Below, one piece after another: positions 1 through 8,833 of a stretch of 64,000 nt of DNA; position 1 is the stretch's first letter; each line of letters begins with the position of its first letter. The position numbers were made by a program, and so were the translations under genes. Source of the stretch: JAJDAT01 sp964570665 (GTDB lineage Bacteria > Nitrospinota > Nitrospinia > Nitrospinales > JAJDAT01); NCBI GenBank assembly GCA_964570665.1, contig CAZMZH010000002.1, positions 1 through 64,000 on the forward strand, given 5' to 3'. The notes under the pieces were generated by a model that was not told where the DNA came from, did no database searches, and worked only from the letters and a program-made list of their open reading frames with translations.

Positions 1-53
1 AACCGCCGACCCCTTGCATGTCAAGCAAGTACTCTACCCCTGAGCTACGCGCC
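1..53 (-). tRNA. tRNA-Val (GAC), 3' part cut off by the window edge
   Basis: Read on the minus strand, the first 53 bases give a 7-base 5' acceptor arm, a D-arm and a perfect 5-bp anticodon stem (CTTGC/GCAAG) closing the loop TTGACAT. This places anticodon GAC (valine, codon GUC) at window positions 20-22. The variable loop and the start of the T-arm are visible, but the 3' half lies outside the window, so acceptor pairing cannot be checked. Confidence 0.85.
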
Positions 54-168
54 TATAATTTTGCAATGGTACATTTTATTTCCAAAGGCTGATTTGTCAA
101 GCAAAAAGGCCTCATTCAGGTTTTGTATTTTCAAAAGTTTCAATTAGTTAACTAAAAGCTTTGAACGC

Positions 169-1332
169 TTAACTTGCGCCTTTATTTTTATTTATTATTT
201 CAATCACCGTATTAATGACCCTATCGACCTGGTTGTGAGTCATTTTGGGATAAAGTGGAAGGCTTATGATCCTATTTGAGTAATCTGTGGCGACAGGGAA
301 GTCTTCTGGTTTTAGATTAAATGTTCGAGCGTAATAGGGTTGTAGGTGCAATGCTATAAAATGCACTGCCACTCCAATTCCTGAAGCTTGTAAAGCGTTT
401 AAAAATTGGTCTCTCGATATGCTTAGTTTGTCCAATCTGAGAGCTATTACGTAAATATGATAAGCCGATTCGGCATAATCTTTTATTTCTAAAGTTTCAA
501 TTTCATCAATATTTTTAAAGGCGTCGTCATATCTTTCGCTATATTCTTTACGAAGTTTTAAAAATCGGTCGGCTTTTTTAATTTGGTGTATTCCCAAGGC
601 CGCGTTGATATCGGCCATATTGTATTTGAACCCGGGCCTTTCTAATTGCCAATGGGCATAGCCATTGTCGCCATAACGTTTCCAGGCATCTCGACTTAAA
701 CCGTGTAATCTATATACCCGAATCTTTTCCGCTAGAGCGTCGTCGTTGACGGTGATCATGCCTCCTTCGCCTGTCGTTATATTTTTATTGGCATAAAAAC
801 TGAATGAGGTGGCATGACCCATATTGCCAATTTTTTTTCCTTTATATTTTGTTTCCAGGGCATGAGCGGCGTCTTCAAAAATCACTAATCCTTTTTCCTC
901 AGCTATAGCTTCTATAGTGTCCATATCGCATGGATGTCCTGCGTAATGCACTGGCATTATGGCGCGAGTTCGAGATGTTATTTTTTCTTGAATACCGTTA
1001 GGATCAATATTCAAAGTGCCCTTTTCTATATCTGAAAAAACGGGTTTAAAATTATTTAGGACTATGACGTTTGCTGTAGCAGGGAAAGTCATTGGAGTGG
1101 TAATAATTTCATCTCCCGGTTCAAAATTTTGTAGAGCTATGGAAATGTTTAATCCCGCAGTACAAGAATTCAAAGCAATGGCATGTTTGCAACCTATAAA
1201 ATCTCGAAACGCTTCTTCAAATCTTTGGGTTTTTGGGCCGGTAGTCATCCAACCTGACTTTAATGTGTCTACGACTTCATTTATTTCGTCGTCTTCTAGC
1301 CAAGATCTATGGAAGGGTAAATCAATACTCAT
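169..1332 (-). CDS. DegT/DnrJ/EryC1/StrS-family PLP-dependent sugar aminotransferase
   Basis: A 387-residue enzyme of the family that transaminates nucleotide-linked keto-sugars for polysaccharide or glycoprotein glycan synthesis. Visible family marks are the STAGLN phosphate-binding turn near residue 58, the EDAAHA motif (D154 would pair with the PLP ring nitrogen) and the Schiff-base lysine K183 in the ANKNITTGEGG segment. Length is normal for the family, and the C-terminal half carries the FKYNMADINAALG stretch typical of these enzymes. The start is ATG; no clear Shine-Dalgarno is seen. Substrate cannot be told from sequence (PseC-, ArnB- and WecE-like enzymes all look like this). It could supply an amino sugar to the surface-glycan genes further right, but that link is inference. 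Confidence 0.9.
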   Translation of the reverse strand: MSIDLPFHRSWLEDDEINEVVDTLKSGWMTTGPKTQRFEEAFRDFIGCKHAIALNSCTAGLNISIALQNFEPGDEIITTPMTFPATANVIVLNNFKPVFSDIEKGTLNIDPNGIQEKITSRTRAIMPVHYAGHPCDMDTIEAIAEEKGLVIFEDAAHALETKYKGKKIGNMGHATSFSFYANKNITTGEGGMITVNDDALAEKIRVYRLHGLSRDAWKRYGDNGYAHWQLERPGFKYNMADINAALGIHQIKKADRFLKLRKEYSERYDDAFKNIDEIETLEIKDYAESAYHIYVIALRLDKLSISRDQFLNALQASGIGVAVHFIALHLQPYYARTFNLKPEDFPVATDYSNRIISLPLYPKMTHNQVDRVINTVIEIINKNKGAS

Positions 1333-1412
1333 TATGTTTATTAAATGAAGTCAAAAAGTAGCAGTTTTAAACAATTCTTAAAAAGGTTTTGCTTTTTCAT
1401 TTTTTGAAGTAA

Positions 1413-2135
1413 TTATTTTTTTGCTTGGACTACTAATGTGCCAAAACCTAAATCAGGAGAATCAAATTCAATAAACTTTGTACTCTCCCAGGAACTTTTA
1501 TTATTAGGAGTAAAGTGGTAGTAAATATTTCCGCTAATATTGGTGGTATTTTGCAATAACGTAATGTACCAATTTCCGTCGACTTTTTCCCAGTAGTCTT
1601 GCATGGTTAAAGAAACTGGAAATTTTAAATCTCCGCGCGCAAGGCCAGGTTCCATCCTCTCAATTCCTCTGTAGGTCATTACGCTTTTAAAGTATTTCCC
1701 ATGGTCGCTTATTTGTATTTTGTCGATACTTATTGTATCGATTTTTACAAATTTATTTGAGGTTAGTGGATATTTTCTAAAAGCAGGGAATCCTAAAATA
1801 TCTTTTTTATCCAGATTTTTGGATATGAATTCCTTTGAAGGGATCGAATAACCTCCAGATACATGGGCTTTTGTATTATCGCGATAATCTGCAGTTATTT
1901 TTCCATCGAAATATTTATATTCCTCCAATGAAACATTTTTTCTGAATAGTGGATGCTGATAGGAATATATTTTTTCCCAATTACTTTCCACCTTGTACTT
2001 TTCGTAATTTTTTTGAATTTCATAGAGTTTCTTAATTTCTTGAGTTCTATCCTGTCCACCATTTCCATAAGCTTTTTGTAAAGGGGATCCAATGAAACAT
2101 AAAGCTAAAGTTATTATTCCTAATCGAAAAAGCAT
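1413..2135 (-). CDS. secreted protein of unknown function, possibly NTF2-like
   Basis: About 240 residues. An upstream in-frame TTG (2156) would add seven residues, but the ATG at 2135 is preceded by GGAG at good spacing and starts directly into a signal peptide (MLFRLGIITLALCFIGS), so 2135 is the better start. The mature part begins with a lysine-rich helix, and the middle to C-terminus (YWEKVDGNWYI) resembles the strand pattern of NTF2-like or SnoaL-like small domains. I do not recognise a named family. It probably acts in the periplasm or outside the cell. It is co-oriented with the aminotransferase gene across an 80-bp gap and may share its transcript. Confidence 0.6.
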   Translation of the reverse strand: MLFRLGIITLALCFIGSPLQKAYGNGGQDRTQEIKKLYEIQKNYEKYKVESNWEKIYSYQHPLFRKNVSLEEYKYFDGKITADYRDNTKAHVSGGYSIPSKEFISKNLDKKDILGFPAFRKYPLTSNKFVKIDTISIDKIQISDHGKYFKSVMTYRGIERMEPGLARGDLKFPVSLTMQDYWEKVDGNWYITLLQNTTNISGNIYYHFTPNNKSSWESTKFIEFDSPDLGFGTLVVQAKK

Positions 2136-2156
2136 AATAGCGTTCTCCAAAATCAA

Positions 2157-2791
2157 TCTTTAGATAAAAAATTACTTATTATAATTATCGGCGTTTATTT
2201 TATTAAAATTAGTCTGCAAAAAACTAAGAAATAATAGGTTTTCACTTGTTCTAAGTGCAAGAGATTACAGCTTAAGGTTTTAAGTGACATTAACAAATTT
2301 AAAAATTATCGGTTATCTACAAACAAGCTAAGAGGAACCTTTGAAAAAACTAAGAAATGAAGGCTAGAAAATTTTTGTATTTGGGAGATTGGTTTTGCGG
2401 TAAAAAAGTTTTTAGCCAAGAATCTTAACTTTGCAAAAAAGCAATTTGATTGAATTTTCACCTTAAATATACTTTTTATTATAACCTCTGCTATAGGTGG
2501 TTTTCAAAAAAAATCTTTTCAAAAAAATATGCGTTAAAATTGGAAATATTTAAAGAAACTTCAATCATTCATTAATATTTTGTTTGAGCGATGGAAACAG
2601 TTTTAATTTTGAAAACGGGATAAAAGCTTTTTTAGAGAAAGCGCTTTAGAGATTTAAATCGGCAGTTTTAGTCCAGAAACCTTATTTTACCGTAATGGCC
2701 TTATTTGATAATATACGGTTAACCAAAGTCAAATACATGTTTACTTTAAGTTTATTAAACCTTAACGGATAGAGAACGATTAAGATTTATC
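2157..2791. other. 635-bp AT-rich intergenic region
   Basis: This lies between the divergently transcribed secreted-protein gene and the histidine kinase gene, so it must hold promoters for both. I see no open frame with coding character, no tRNA and no convincing sigma-54 site. Homopurine and homopyrimidine runs are frequent. Nothing further can be supported. Confidence 0.5.
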
Positions 2792-4357
2792 ATGCCAAAA
2801 CCTTTGAATCAAGATGTTGAACAAGGAGCATTCCGAACCTTTGTAAAAAAAAGACTTTCATTAAGTCTTCTATTTATTTTGCCTGCAGTTATAGCTTTAT
2901 TTGCCTTTAGTTCGGGTTTTGTCGCTTTAGATATTTTGGATCATTTTTTCTTAGAAAAAAATAAACCCTATGTTCCTTTGGAATGGGAATATGTATCGAA
3001 AATTCTTGGCTTGATAAAGTTGGAAGTACTTTTGTTCACTGTTCTTGGAATTGGAGCTGGAATTGGCGTTGCTTACGCGATTATAAAACCAATGAACAGA
3101 ATCATGGAAAGCGCAAAACAGATCGCTCAAGGCGATTTTAAGGCCCAGTTGAATATAGACGAATTAGGCGAGTTCCAACCCTTAGGTAAAGAAATAAACC
3201 GGATGGTTTCATCAGTAAACAGATATATGGTTGATAGCATGACTGGCGCATGGATAATGATGGATCCTTTGGGAAAGATTCTATCTTTAAATACTGGCGC
3301 TATGTCGCTTTTGGGGGGGAATTTGGAGGAATTTATTGGGTTGTCGGTGAATAAATTATTGGAAAGGTCTGTTTTTCGGGGAGAATTAGGCTTATTAGTA
3401 AAAGAAACTGTAGAAAATGGAAAAATTTATTCAGGAAAAGAAGTAATTGTTTCCGATTTAAATGAAAAAAAAATCAAATATTCCCTTTCCACCAAGGTTT
3501 TTAAAGGGGAACAAGATGAGACAACTGGAATTGTTTTAGCTATTAGAGACTTGACTCGCGAAAGGGAAGTTCAAGAACATATTCAGCGGACGGGAGAGTT
3601 AGCTTCTTTGGGCGGAATGGCGGCAGGTTTAGCCCATGAAATACGAAACCCTCTTGGTACAATAAAGGGATTGACTCAACTGTTAGAAGAGGAAGCGGCC
3701 GAAGACACCAAAAGTAAAAAATATGTAAAGACTATTATTAAGGAAGTGGATCGCTTAAACAGAGTTGTTACCGATTTATTGCAATTTGCTCAACCCACCT
3801 CAAAAGAGTTTTTATTTCATGATGTGAATCTATTATTAGAGAACGCTTTACAACTTTGTAGAATTGACCTCGAAAGGAAAAAAGCTAAAATATCCAAAGA
3901 GTTTGAAAACCATCTTCCGCATATTTGGGCTGATGAAGGAAAACTCATTCAAGTTTTTTTAAATTTACTTTTAAACGCTGGCGAAGCAATGGATGATTCT
4001 AAAGTAGTAAAAATAATTACTTATTTTGATCCTACAGGATTCGCGACGTCTTCAGGTCAAAATTCAGGAGCGGTAAAGATTAAAATTATGAATACAGGCC
4101 CAGAAATTGATCCTGGAATCCGATCTAGGATTTTTGACCCGTTTTTTACTACACGAACTGAAGGTACTGGATTGGGATTGGCGATAGTTTCTCAAATTAT
4201 AGCTTCTCATAAAGGATCGATTTCAGCTGAAAGAGAAGGTCCGTATACAGTGTTCCAGGTTTCTTTACCAATTCTGATGGAATCCGACACTAACGAATTT
4301 ACCCAAAAACAAGTTAAAAATCGAAAACCAGAGGGAGAGGCACATGAGTTCGCCTAA
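2792..4357 (+). CDS. membrane sensor histidine kinase, NtrB/PilS/AtoS-like (HAMP-PAS-HisKA-HATPase)
   Basis: A 521-residue sensor kinase. Two membrane segments (about 23-50 and 72-98) bracket a short periplasmic loop, followed by a HAMP-like linker (about 96-145), a PAS domain (about 146-255), a HisKA domain with phospho-acceptor H282 in AHEIRNPLG, and an ATPase domain with N-box (N391, N395) and G2 box (about 457-466, EGTGLGLAI). The G1 box reads NTGPE instead of the usual D-x-G-x-G, so the adenine-contacting Asp is replaced by Asn434. Its stop overlaps the start of the sigma-54 response regulator by 14 bp, so the two form a translationally coupled pair. Position next to pilC and pilin genes and the sigma-54 sites at both pilins suggest a PilS-like role. 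Classical PilS has more membrane helices, so the name is not assigned. Confidence 0.9.
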   Translation: MPKPLNQDVEQGAFRTFVKKRLSLSLLFILPAVIALFAFSSGFVALDILDHFFLEKNKPYVPLEWEYVSKILGLIKLEVLLFTVLGIGAGIGVAYAIIKPMNRIMESAKQIAQGDFKAQLNIDELGEFQPLGKEINRMVSSVNRYMVDSMTGAWIMMDPLGKILSLNTGAMSLLGGNLEEFIGLSVNKLLERSVFRGELGLLVKETVENGKIYSGKEVIVSDLNEKKIKYSLSTKVFKGEQDETTGIVLAIRDLTREREVQEHIQRTGELASLGGMAAGLAHEIRNPLGTIKGLTQLLEEEAAEDTKSKKYVKTIIKEVDRLNRVVTDLLQFAQPTSKEFLFHDVNLLLENALQLCRIDLERKKAKISKEFENHLPHIWADEGKLIQVFLNLLLNAGEAMDDSKVVKIITYFDPTGFATSSGQNSGAVKIKIMNTGPEIDPGIRSRIFDPFFTTRTEGTGLGLAIVSQIIASHKGSISAEREGPYTVFQVSLPILMESDTNEFTQKQVKNRKPEGEAHEFA

Positions 4358-5720
4358 AATATTGATCGTCGACGATGAAGAAGGTATTCGATTTTTTTTG
4401 TCAGAGGCTATTTCTCGCGAAGGATATACTCCAGAAACCGCTGCAACTGGAGAAGAAGCTTTAAAAAAGGTGGAGGAAGATTTATTTGATTTAGTGATTA
4501 CCGATTACAACATGCCTGGGATGAACGGTATTCAAATGTATTCAAAAATGAGAGACCTTCATCCTCATATTGTTGGAATTTTGGTCACTGCTTATGGCGA
4601 TAAAACTTTGGCAATGGAAGCTATGAACCTTGGTATGTTCGACTATTTTACAAAACCAGTGGATATCAAGGAAGTTCGCGTGGTCATTAGGCGCGCAATA
4701 GAGAGGAGTCAATTACAGAAAGAAGTTGTTACCCTTCGCTCTACCTTGGAAAAAAGCTATCCTTCTAATGAAATTTTGGGAATTTCCAACGCTACTCGGG
4801 AAGTTGTCGAAAGAATTCATAGGGTCGCCGATAGCGATGTTTCTGTTTTGGTATTGGGAGAAAGCGGCACTGGTAAAGAGTTAGTCGCTCAAGCATTACA
4901 TTATAATAGTTCTCGGAAACATAGACCTTTTGTGAAAATTAATTGTACTGCGGTTCCTCACGACCTTTTAGAGGCGGAATTTTTCGGATTTGAAAAAGGG
5001 GCTTTTACGGGGGCGATCAAACGAAAAATTGGTAAATTTGAGCAGGCTAATGAGGGGACTTTATTTCTCGATGAAATTGGCGATATGCCAATGTCCACTC
5101 AATCAAAAATTTTGAGGGTAATTCAAGAAAACGAGTTACAGAGGGTTGGGGGAGAGAATACGATAAAAATAGACATTCGTTTAGTGGCAGCTACAAATAA
5201 AGATTTAAAAAAAGCGATCGCCGAAGGAGAGTTTCGCGAAGATTTATTTTATCGTTTGAATGTTGTGGCAATAAATTTGCCTCCATTGAGAAATCGAAAA
5301 GAAGACATTCCAATATTAGCAAATCATTTCCTAGAGATTTATAACCAAAAATTTAAAAAGAATATTCAAAGTATTACCCCAGAAGGAATTGATGTTTTAA
5401 CTAATTATTCATGGCCAGGAAATATCCGAGAACTTGAAAACGTAATGCAAAGAGGCATAATTTTGGCATATGGACCTGCCTTAGATAAAAAAGATCTTCT
5501 GGATGTTTATCCATCATTAAGCGATGGGATTGAGTTTTCCGGTCCAGTTGGAACCAGCCTTTCCGACAAAGTTGGAATGACGGTTGAGTCCACAGAAAAA
5601 AAACTAATATTGGAAGCTTTAAAAGAAGAAAACTGGAAACGTCAGGAAACGGCAAAACGGTTAAATATAAGCCGCAAAAGTTTGCACAACAAAATGAAAA
5701 AATATGGCATTGTAGAGTAA
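4344..5720 (+). CDS. sigma-54-dependent response regulator, NtrC/PilR family
   Basis: 458 residues with the full NtrC layout. Receiver domain (1-120) with acidic pocket D10/D11, phospho-acceptor D54 and K104. AAA+ domain with Walker A GESGTGKE (about 172-179), the sigma-54-contacting GAFTGA loop (219-224) and Walker B in GTLFLDEIGD. C-terminal Fis-type helix-turn-helix (last 35 residues, with ETAKRLNISRKSLHNKMKK). All catalytic motifs are intact. The start has a strong GAGGGAGAGG ribosome site inside the kinase gene. It would activate sigma-54 promoters such as those found upstream of both pilin genes (8747 and 12080). Role inferred from family and context. Confidence 0.95.
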   Translation: MSSPKILIVDDEEGIRFFLSEAISREGYTPETAATGEEALKKVEEDLFDLVITDYNMPGMNGIQMYSKMRDLHPHIVGILVTAYGDKTLAMEAMNLGMFDYFTKPVDIKEVRVVIRRAIERSQLQKEVVTLRSTLEKSYPSNEILGISNATREVVERIHRVADSDVSVLVLGESGTGKELVAQALHYNSSRKHRPFVKINCTAVPHDLLEAEFFGFEKGAFTGAIKRKIGKFEQANEGTLFLDEIGDMPMSTQSKILRVIQENELQRVGGENTIKIDIRLVAATNKDLKKAIAEGEFREDLFYRLNVVAINLPPLRNRKEDIPILANHFLEIYNQKFKKNIQSITPEGIDVLTNYSWPGNIRELENVMQRGIILAYGPALDKKDLLDVYPSLSDGIEFSGPVGTSLSDKVGMTVESTEKKLILEALKEENWKRQETAKRLNISRKSLHNKMKKYGIVE

Positions 5721-5796
5721 ATATTACAATAATTTAACACGATTTTTTAGCGTTATACATGTATAATTATTAAATACATAACGTTGGTAAAAAACT

Positions 5797-7038
5797 ATGG
5801 CCGTTTTTGAATACAAAGCTAGAGACAGAATGGGGCAAATGGTGACTGGCACTATGAGCGCTAATACTGCCGATAATGTCAGCCAAGAATTGTCTAAAAT
5901 GGGCCATTTTCCCGTCAAAATTAAAGAAGAAGGCGGTGGGACTGGCGGAGACGCAAAAAAAGCAGGTAAAGGTAGCAAAGGATTCCTAGCTAGTTTTCAA
6001 AAAGTTACAACACAAGATTTAGTTCTTTTTACCCGCCAAATGTCCACCCTATTTAATGCAGGTATTCCCTTATTAGCCATTCTTTCTGCGCTTTCCGATC
6101 AAGTAACTAATTCTCGTTTTAAAGATGTATTGTTACAAATGAGAAGAGAAATTGAAGATGGTCTTTCCCTTTCGGAAGCGATGGCAAAGCATGAAGATGT
6201 TTTTCCCGATTTATTTATAGCAATGATTCAAGCCGGGGAAGCTGGCGGCGTTATGGATGATATTTTAGGCCGTTTAGCGGATTTGATTGAAAAGCAGGCC
6301 GAAAATGAAGCTAAAATTAAGGCTGCTATGCGCTATCCCAAGATGGTTGTTGGGGCTATGGCGGTTGCTATTGGTATTTTGATGTGGAAAGTAGTGCCTA
6401 TTTTCGTAAAAATGTTTGAAAAAGCCAAAATTGATCTTCCTTGGGCCACAAAACTTTTAATTGCGTCTAATAATGTCGCTCATGATTATTGGCATTTTTT
6501 TCTTGGCGGACTTGTTTTGGTTTACGTTTTATTTACTAAATATACCAAAACCGAAAAAGGTAAGTACCAATGGCATTATATTTGCTTGAAATTTCCTATA
6601 ATGGGAAATGTCTTGCTTAAATCCAACATGTCCAAGTTTTCTAGAATATTGGGAACATTACAAGCAGGCGGCGTTCCTATTTTAGATATTTTAGCCGTTT
6701 CCGCTCGCGTAGTTGAGAATATGGTTTTATCGAAAATTATTTCTGACTTGCGTAATAGCGTTCAAGAAGGTCTGGGGCTTGCCACTCCTTTAAGCCAAAG
6801 TGGTTTTGTGCCTCCGTTAGTCACTCAAATGATTTCTGCTGGCGAAGAGTCTGGCGCTTTGGATGATATGATGATGAAGGTGGCAGATTATTATGATGAA
6901 GAGGTTGACCAAGCGGTGAAAAATCTCTCTTCAATGATTGAACCTATTTTATTGGTTTTTATGGGTGGTTTGGTATTATTCCTTGCTTTGGCTATTTTTA
7001 TGCCAATGTGGGATATGTCCAAAATGGCCAAAAAATAA
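5797..7038 (+). CDS. type IV pilus / type II secretion inner-membrane platform protein (PilC/GspF family)
   Basis: 413 residues, the usual size. A short N-terminal cytoplasmic segment (FEYKARDRMG, typical of PilC/GspF) is followed by two homologous T2SSF domains (about 70-195 and 275-400), each ending in membrane helices. Signatures include FTRQMSTLFNAGIPL, the IQAGEAGG stretch of the first repeat and the matching ISAGEESGALDDM in the second. It anchors the pilus assembly ATPase and pseudopilus or pilus in the inner membrane. No ATPase or secretin gene lies in this window, so the rest of the apparatus is encoded elsewhere. Located 76 bp after the response regulator. Confidence 0.95.
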   Translation: MAVFEYKARDRMGQMVTGTMSANTADNVSQELSKMGHFPVKIKEEGGGTGGDAKKAGKGSKGFLASFQKVTTQDLVLFTRQMSTLFNAGIPLLAILSALSDQVTNSRFKDVLLQMRREIEDGLSLSEAMAKHEDVFPDLFIAMIQAGEAGGVMDDILGRLADLIEKQAENEAKIKAAMRYPKMVVGAMAVAIGILMWKVVPIFVKMFEKAKIDLPWATKLLIASNNVAHDYWHFFLGGLVLVYVLFTKYTKTEKGKYQWHYICLKFPIMGNVLLKSNMSKFSRILGTLQAGGVPILDILAVSARVVENMVLSKIISDLRNSVQEGLGLATPLSQSGFVPPLVTQMISAGEESGALDDMMMKVADYYDEEVDQAVKNLSSMIEPILLVFMGGLVLFLALAIFMPMWDMSKMAKK

Positions 7039-7070
7039 TTTCTTTAGTAAACGTTTTCGATTTTATTCTA

Positions 7071-7724
7071 ATGACAATGCTTAAATATTTAAAAATTGAT
7101 AAAGAAAAACGAGAAGCTGGTTTTACTTTGATTGAATTAATTACAGTTATAGTCATGGTTGGAATTCTTTCTTCCATGGCCCTCCAAAAAATGATGTCCG
7201 TCCAGGAGGACGCTGAAATGGTTGCGGAAGATGCCACAATCGAGGTAATGCGTGCGAATTTGATAGGTAATTTTGGCGATGATCTTATAAAAGGCGATTT
7301 TGCATCTTATCCACAAAATCCCTTTCAGAGCTTAACCAAAGTGCCAGAGGGTTATAATAGAAGACAGGCTACCGCTCCTAATGGCGAGGAAGATAACGAC
7401 CGTTTGTGGGTATTTGTGCAAGGACAAACTGGAGGTGGGTTAACAGCCGAACAAGCTGGGACTACTTTAGTAAACTTTATTCCCACGGGGTTTATTTTCC
7501 ACCAACGAAGAGATCATACGGTTGTTAAATGGGGTTATGATGCTTCACAAGGAGTAATTAGTAATAAAGTTATTGTGAATAAGAGCGAACTTAAGGAAGA
7601 CTTGCAAGATGAACAAATTGAACAAGGCGAAGAAACGGAAGACGATCTTCTTCTTCAGCGTAGGCGTCTAGGAAATTTGAACGCCGATCAAGAACAAAGT
7701 AGGCGAACTAATCGAAACCGCTGA
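7071..7724 (+). CDS. type IV pilin-like / pseudopilin protein with prepilin signal
   Basis: About 217 residues from ATG 7071 (a second ATG at 7077 is equally plausible; longer frames run back into pilC and lack support). A charged leader ends at G-F in EAGFTLIELITVI, the prepilin peptidase site followed by the Glu at mature position 5 and a hydrophobic helix. The mature body is long and ends in an acidic, Gln/Arg-rich, disordered-looking tail (EQGEETEDDLLLQ...RRTNRNR). It follows pilC by 32 bp. It could be a minor pilin or pseudopilin; the hydrophilic tail is unusual for either. Confidence 0.85.
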   Translation: MTMLKYLKIDKEKREAGFTLIELITVIVMVGILSSMALQKMMSVQEDAEMVAEDATIEVMRANLIGNFGDDLIKGDFASYPQNPFQSLTKVPEGYNRRQATAPNGEEDNDRLWVFVQGQTGGGLTAEQAGTTLVNFIPTGFIFHQRRDHTVVKWGYDASQGVISNKVIVNKSELKEDLQDEQIEQGEETEDDLLLQRRRLGNLNADQEQSRRTNRNR

Positions 7725-7777
7725 TTGATGATTTTATTAAAAACCATCAGATTTTATAAAACCTGGAGCTCCCGCTA

Positions 7778-8392
7778 ATGAGCACAATTTACGATATTTT
7801 ATTGATCGGGTCTAAATTTTTTGCGGTTTTTCTTGTTTTCATATCGCTAATTATGGGCGCTTTACTTTTATTTAGACCGTCCACGGCGGCCCAATTAAAT
7901 CATTTTTTTAATAAATGGTTTAAAACTGAAGATATTTCCAAATCAATTGATACCCAAATATCTACTGCCGATCTCTTTGTAAAATATCGTTTTGTTCTTG
8001 GTTTCCCCTTATTTCTGGGGGCCATGTACACCATTTATTATTTGATTGCTATATTTGATCAATCGAGATTTATTTCTATGGTGGTTACCCCATCAACAGA
8101 AACAAAAGAATTATTTATCGTAATAATAATGGATGTTAGTCGATGGTTTTTTGTGATTTGGTGCTTGATTGGGGCATTTTTATGTCTACTTATGACTTTT
8201 GCTCCAGACAAATTCAAAGAGGTTACAAAGTCGTTAGATGCTTTTTTTTCTACTGAAAAAGTTGAAAGTTTAATCGATACTCCCCATGACTCGATTGATA
8301 ATTGGGTGCTAAGAAATCATATTATAGTTGGGTTTCTTTTACTAATGGGCTCGGCTTTTTTATTTGCAATTTGTCTTAATTATTTTTTCTAA
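7778..8392 (+). CDS. membrane protein of unknown function with internal duplication
   Basis: 204 residues with four predicted membrane helices. The protein is two copies of one unit: roughly residues 9-92 and 122-204. Each copy has a helix, a short amphipathic stretch (HFFNKWFKTEDISKSIDT in copy 1, LDAFFSTEKVESLIDT in copy 2), then an R-containing segment (KYRFVLGFPLFLGA / LRNHIIVGFLLLMGSA) and a second helix. I do not recognise a family. GGAG lies upstream of the ATG. It sits between the pilin-like gene and the first major pilin gene, so an accessory role in the pilus system is possible but unproven. Confidence 0.7.
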   Translation: MSTIYDILLIGSKFFAVFLVFISLIMGALLLFRPSTAAQLNHFFNKWFKTEDISKSIDTQISTADLFVKYRFVLGFPLFLGAMYTIYYLIAIFDQSRFISMVVTPSTETKELFIVIIMDVSRWFFVIWCLIGAFLCLLMTFAPDKFKEVTKSLDAFFSTEKVESLIDTPHDSIDNWVLRNHIIVGFLLLMGSAFLFAICLNYFF

Positions 8393-8487
8393 CCGATATT
8401 TACTCCCTAAGATATTTCTTCCTTCAATTTTTTATAATCAATTAAAAACCCAAGCTTGGTTGGCTTAGTTATTTAATATTTAATTTT

Positions 8488-8524
8488 GGGTAAGAGATGT
8501 TACTCTGCGTGAATTGACTTACCC
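8488..8524. promoter_or_regulatory. 37-nt inverted repeat upstream of pilin 1
   Basis: GGGTAAG (8488-8494) and CTTACCC (8518-8524) form an inverted repeat followed by a T-rich run. The diverged second block has GGGTAA/TTACCC with exactly the same overall length (11784-11820) although the bases between differ. It may be a terminator for the upstream gene or an upstream activator site lying about 220 bp before the sigma-54 promoter. Confidence 0.45.
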
Positions 8525-8746
8525 ATTTTTATTCCATTATTTCGCCATTTTGGAAACTTTTCTTAATAAAATGGAATCCAAACCAAAAAAAGTTTTAATT
8601 TGGGATTATATTTTTTGAAGTTAATCATTTTTATTTTTGGTTAAGTGACTAAAAGAAAGGGTTTTTGGAGAATAAGAGTCTTTAGTTACGAAATCGTTGA
8701 AAACAGTTGAGTAAAAAAAATAAACTTTTTTTTAACTTGCTTAACT

Positions 8747-8763
8747 TTGGTCTTTCGTTTGCA
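8747..8763 (+). promoter_or_regulatory. sigma-54 (-24/-12) promoter of pilin 1
   Basis: TTGG (8747-8750), eight bases, then TTGCA (8759-8763) match the sigma-54 pattern with the required GG-N10-GC spacing. The same element with the same spacing stands upstream of the second pilin, with different bases in part of the spacer. It lies about 70 bp before the pilin start, and an NtrC-type activator is encoded at 4344-5720. Confidence 0.8.
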
Positions 8764-8833
8764 TTATTAAGGGAAAAAACTAATATCAACAAATTATTGA
8801 TAATTTTTAAATTTCCTAAGTGAGGAGAAAATG

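Noticed and set aside
2380..2420. TTGG...TTTTGC sequence resembling a sigma-54 site before the kinase gene
   Set aside because: Spacing between the GG and GC elements is off, unlike the two pilin promoters.
7008..7070. Upstream start of the pilin-like gene inside pilC
   Set aside because: It would put an extra hydrophobic segment before the prepilin leader; ATG 7071 or 7077 gives a normal short leader.
8450..8459. Palindrome CCAAGCTTGG
   Set aside because: A single 10-bp palindrome with no counterpart in the second block; not worth more than chance.
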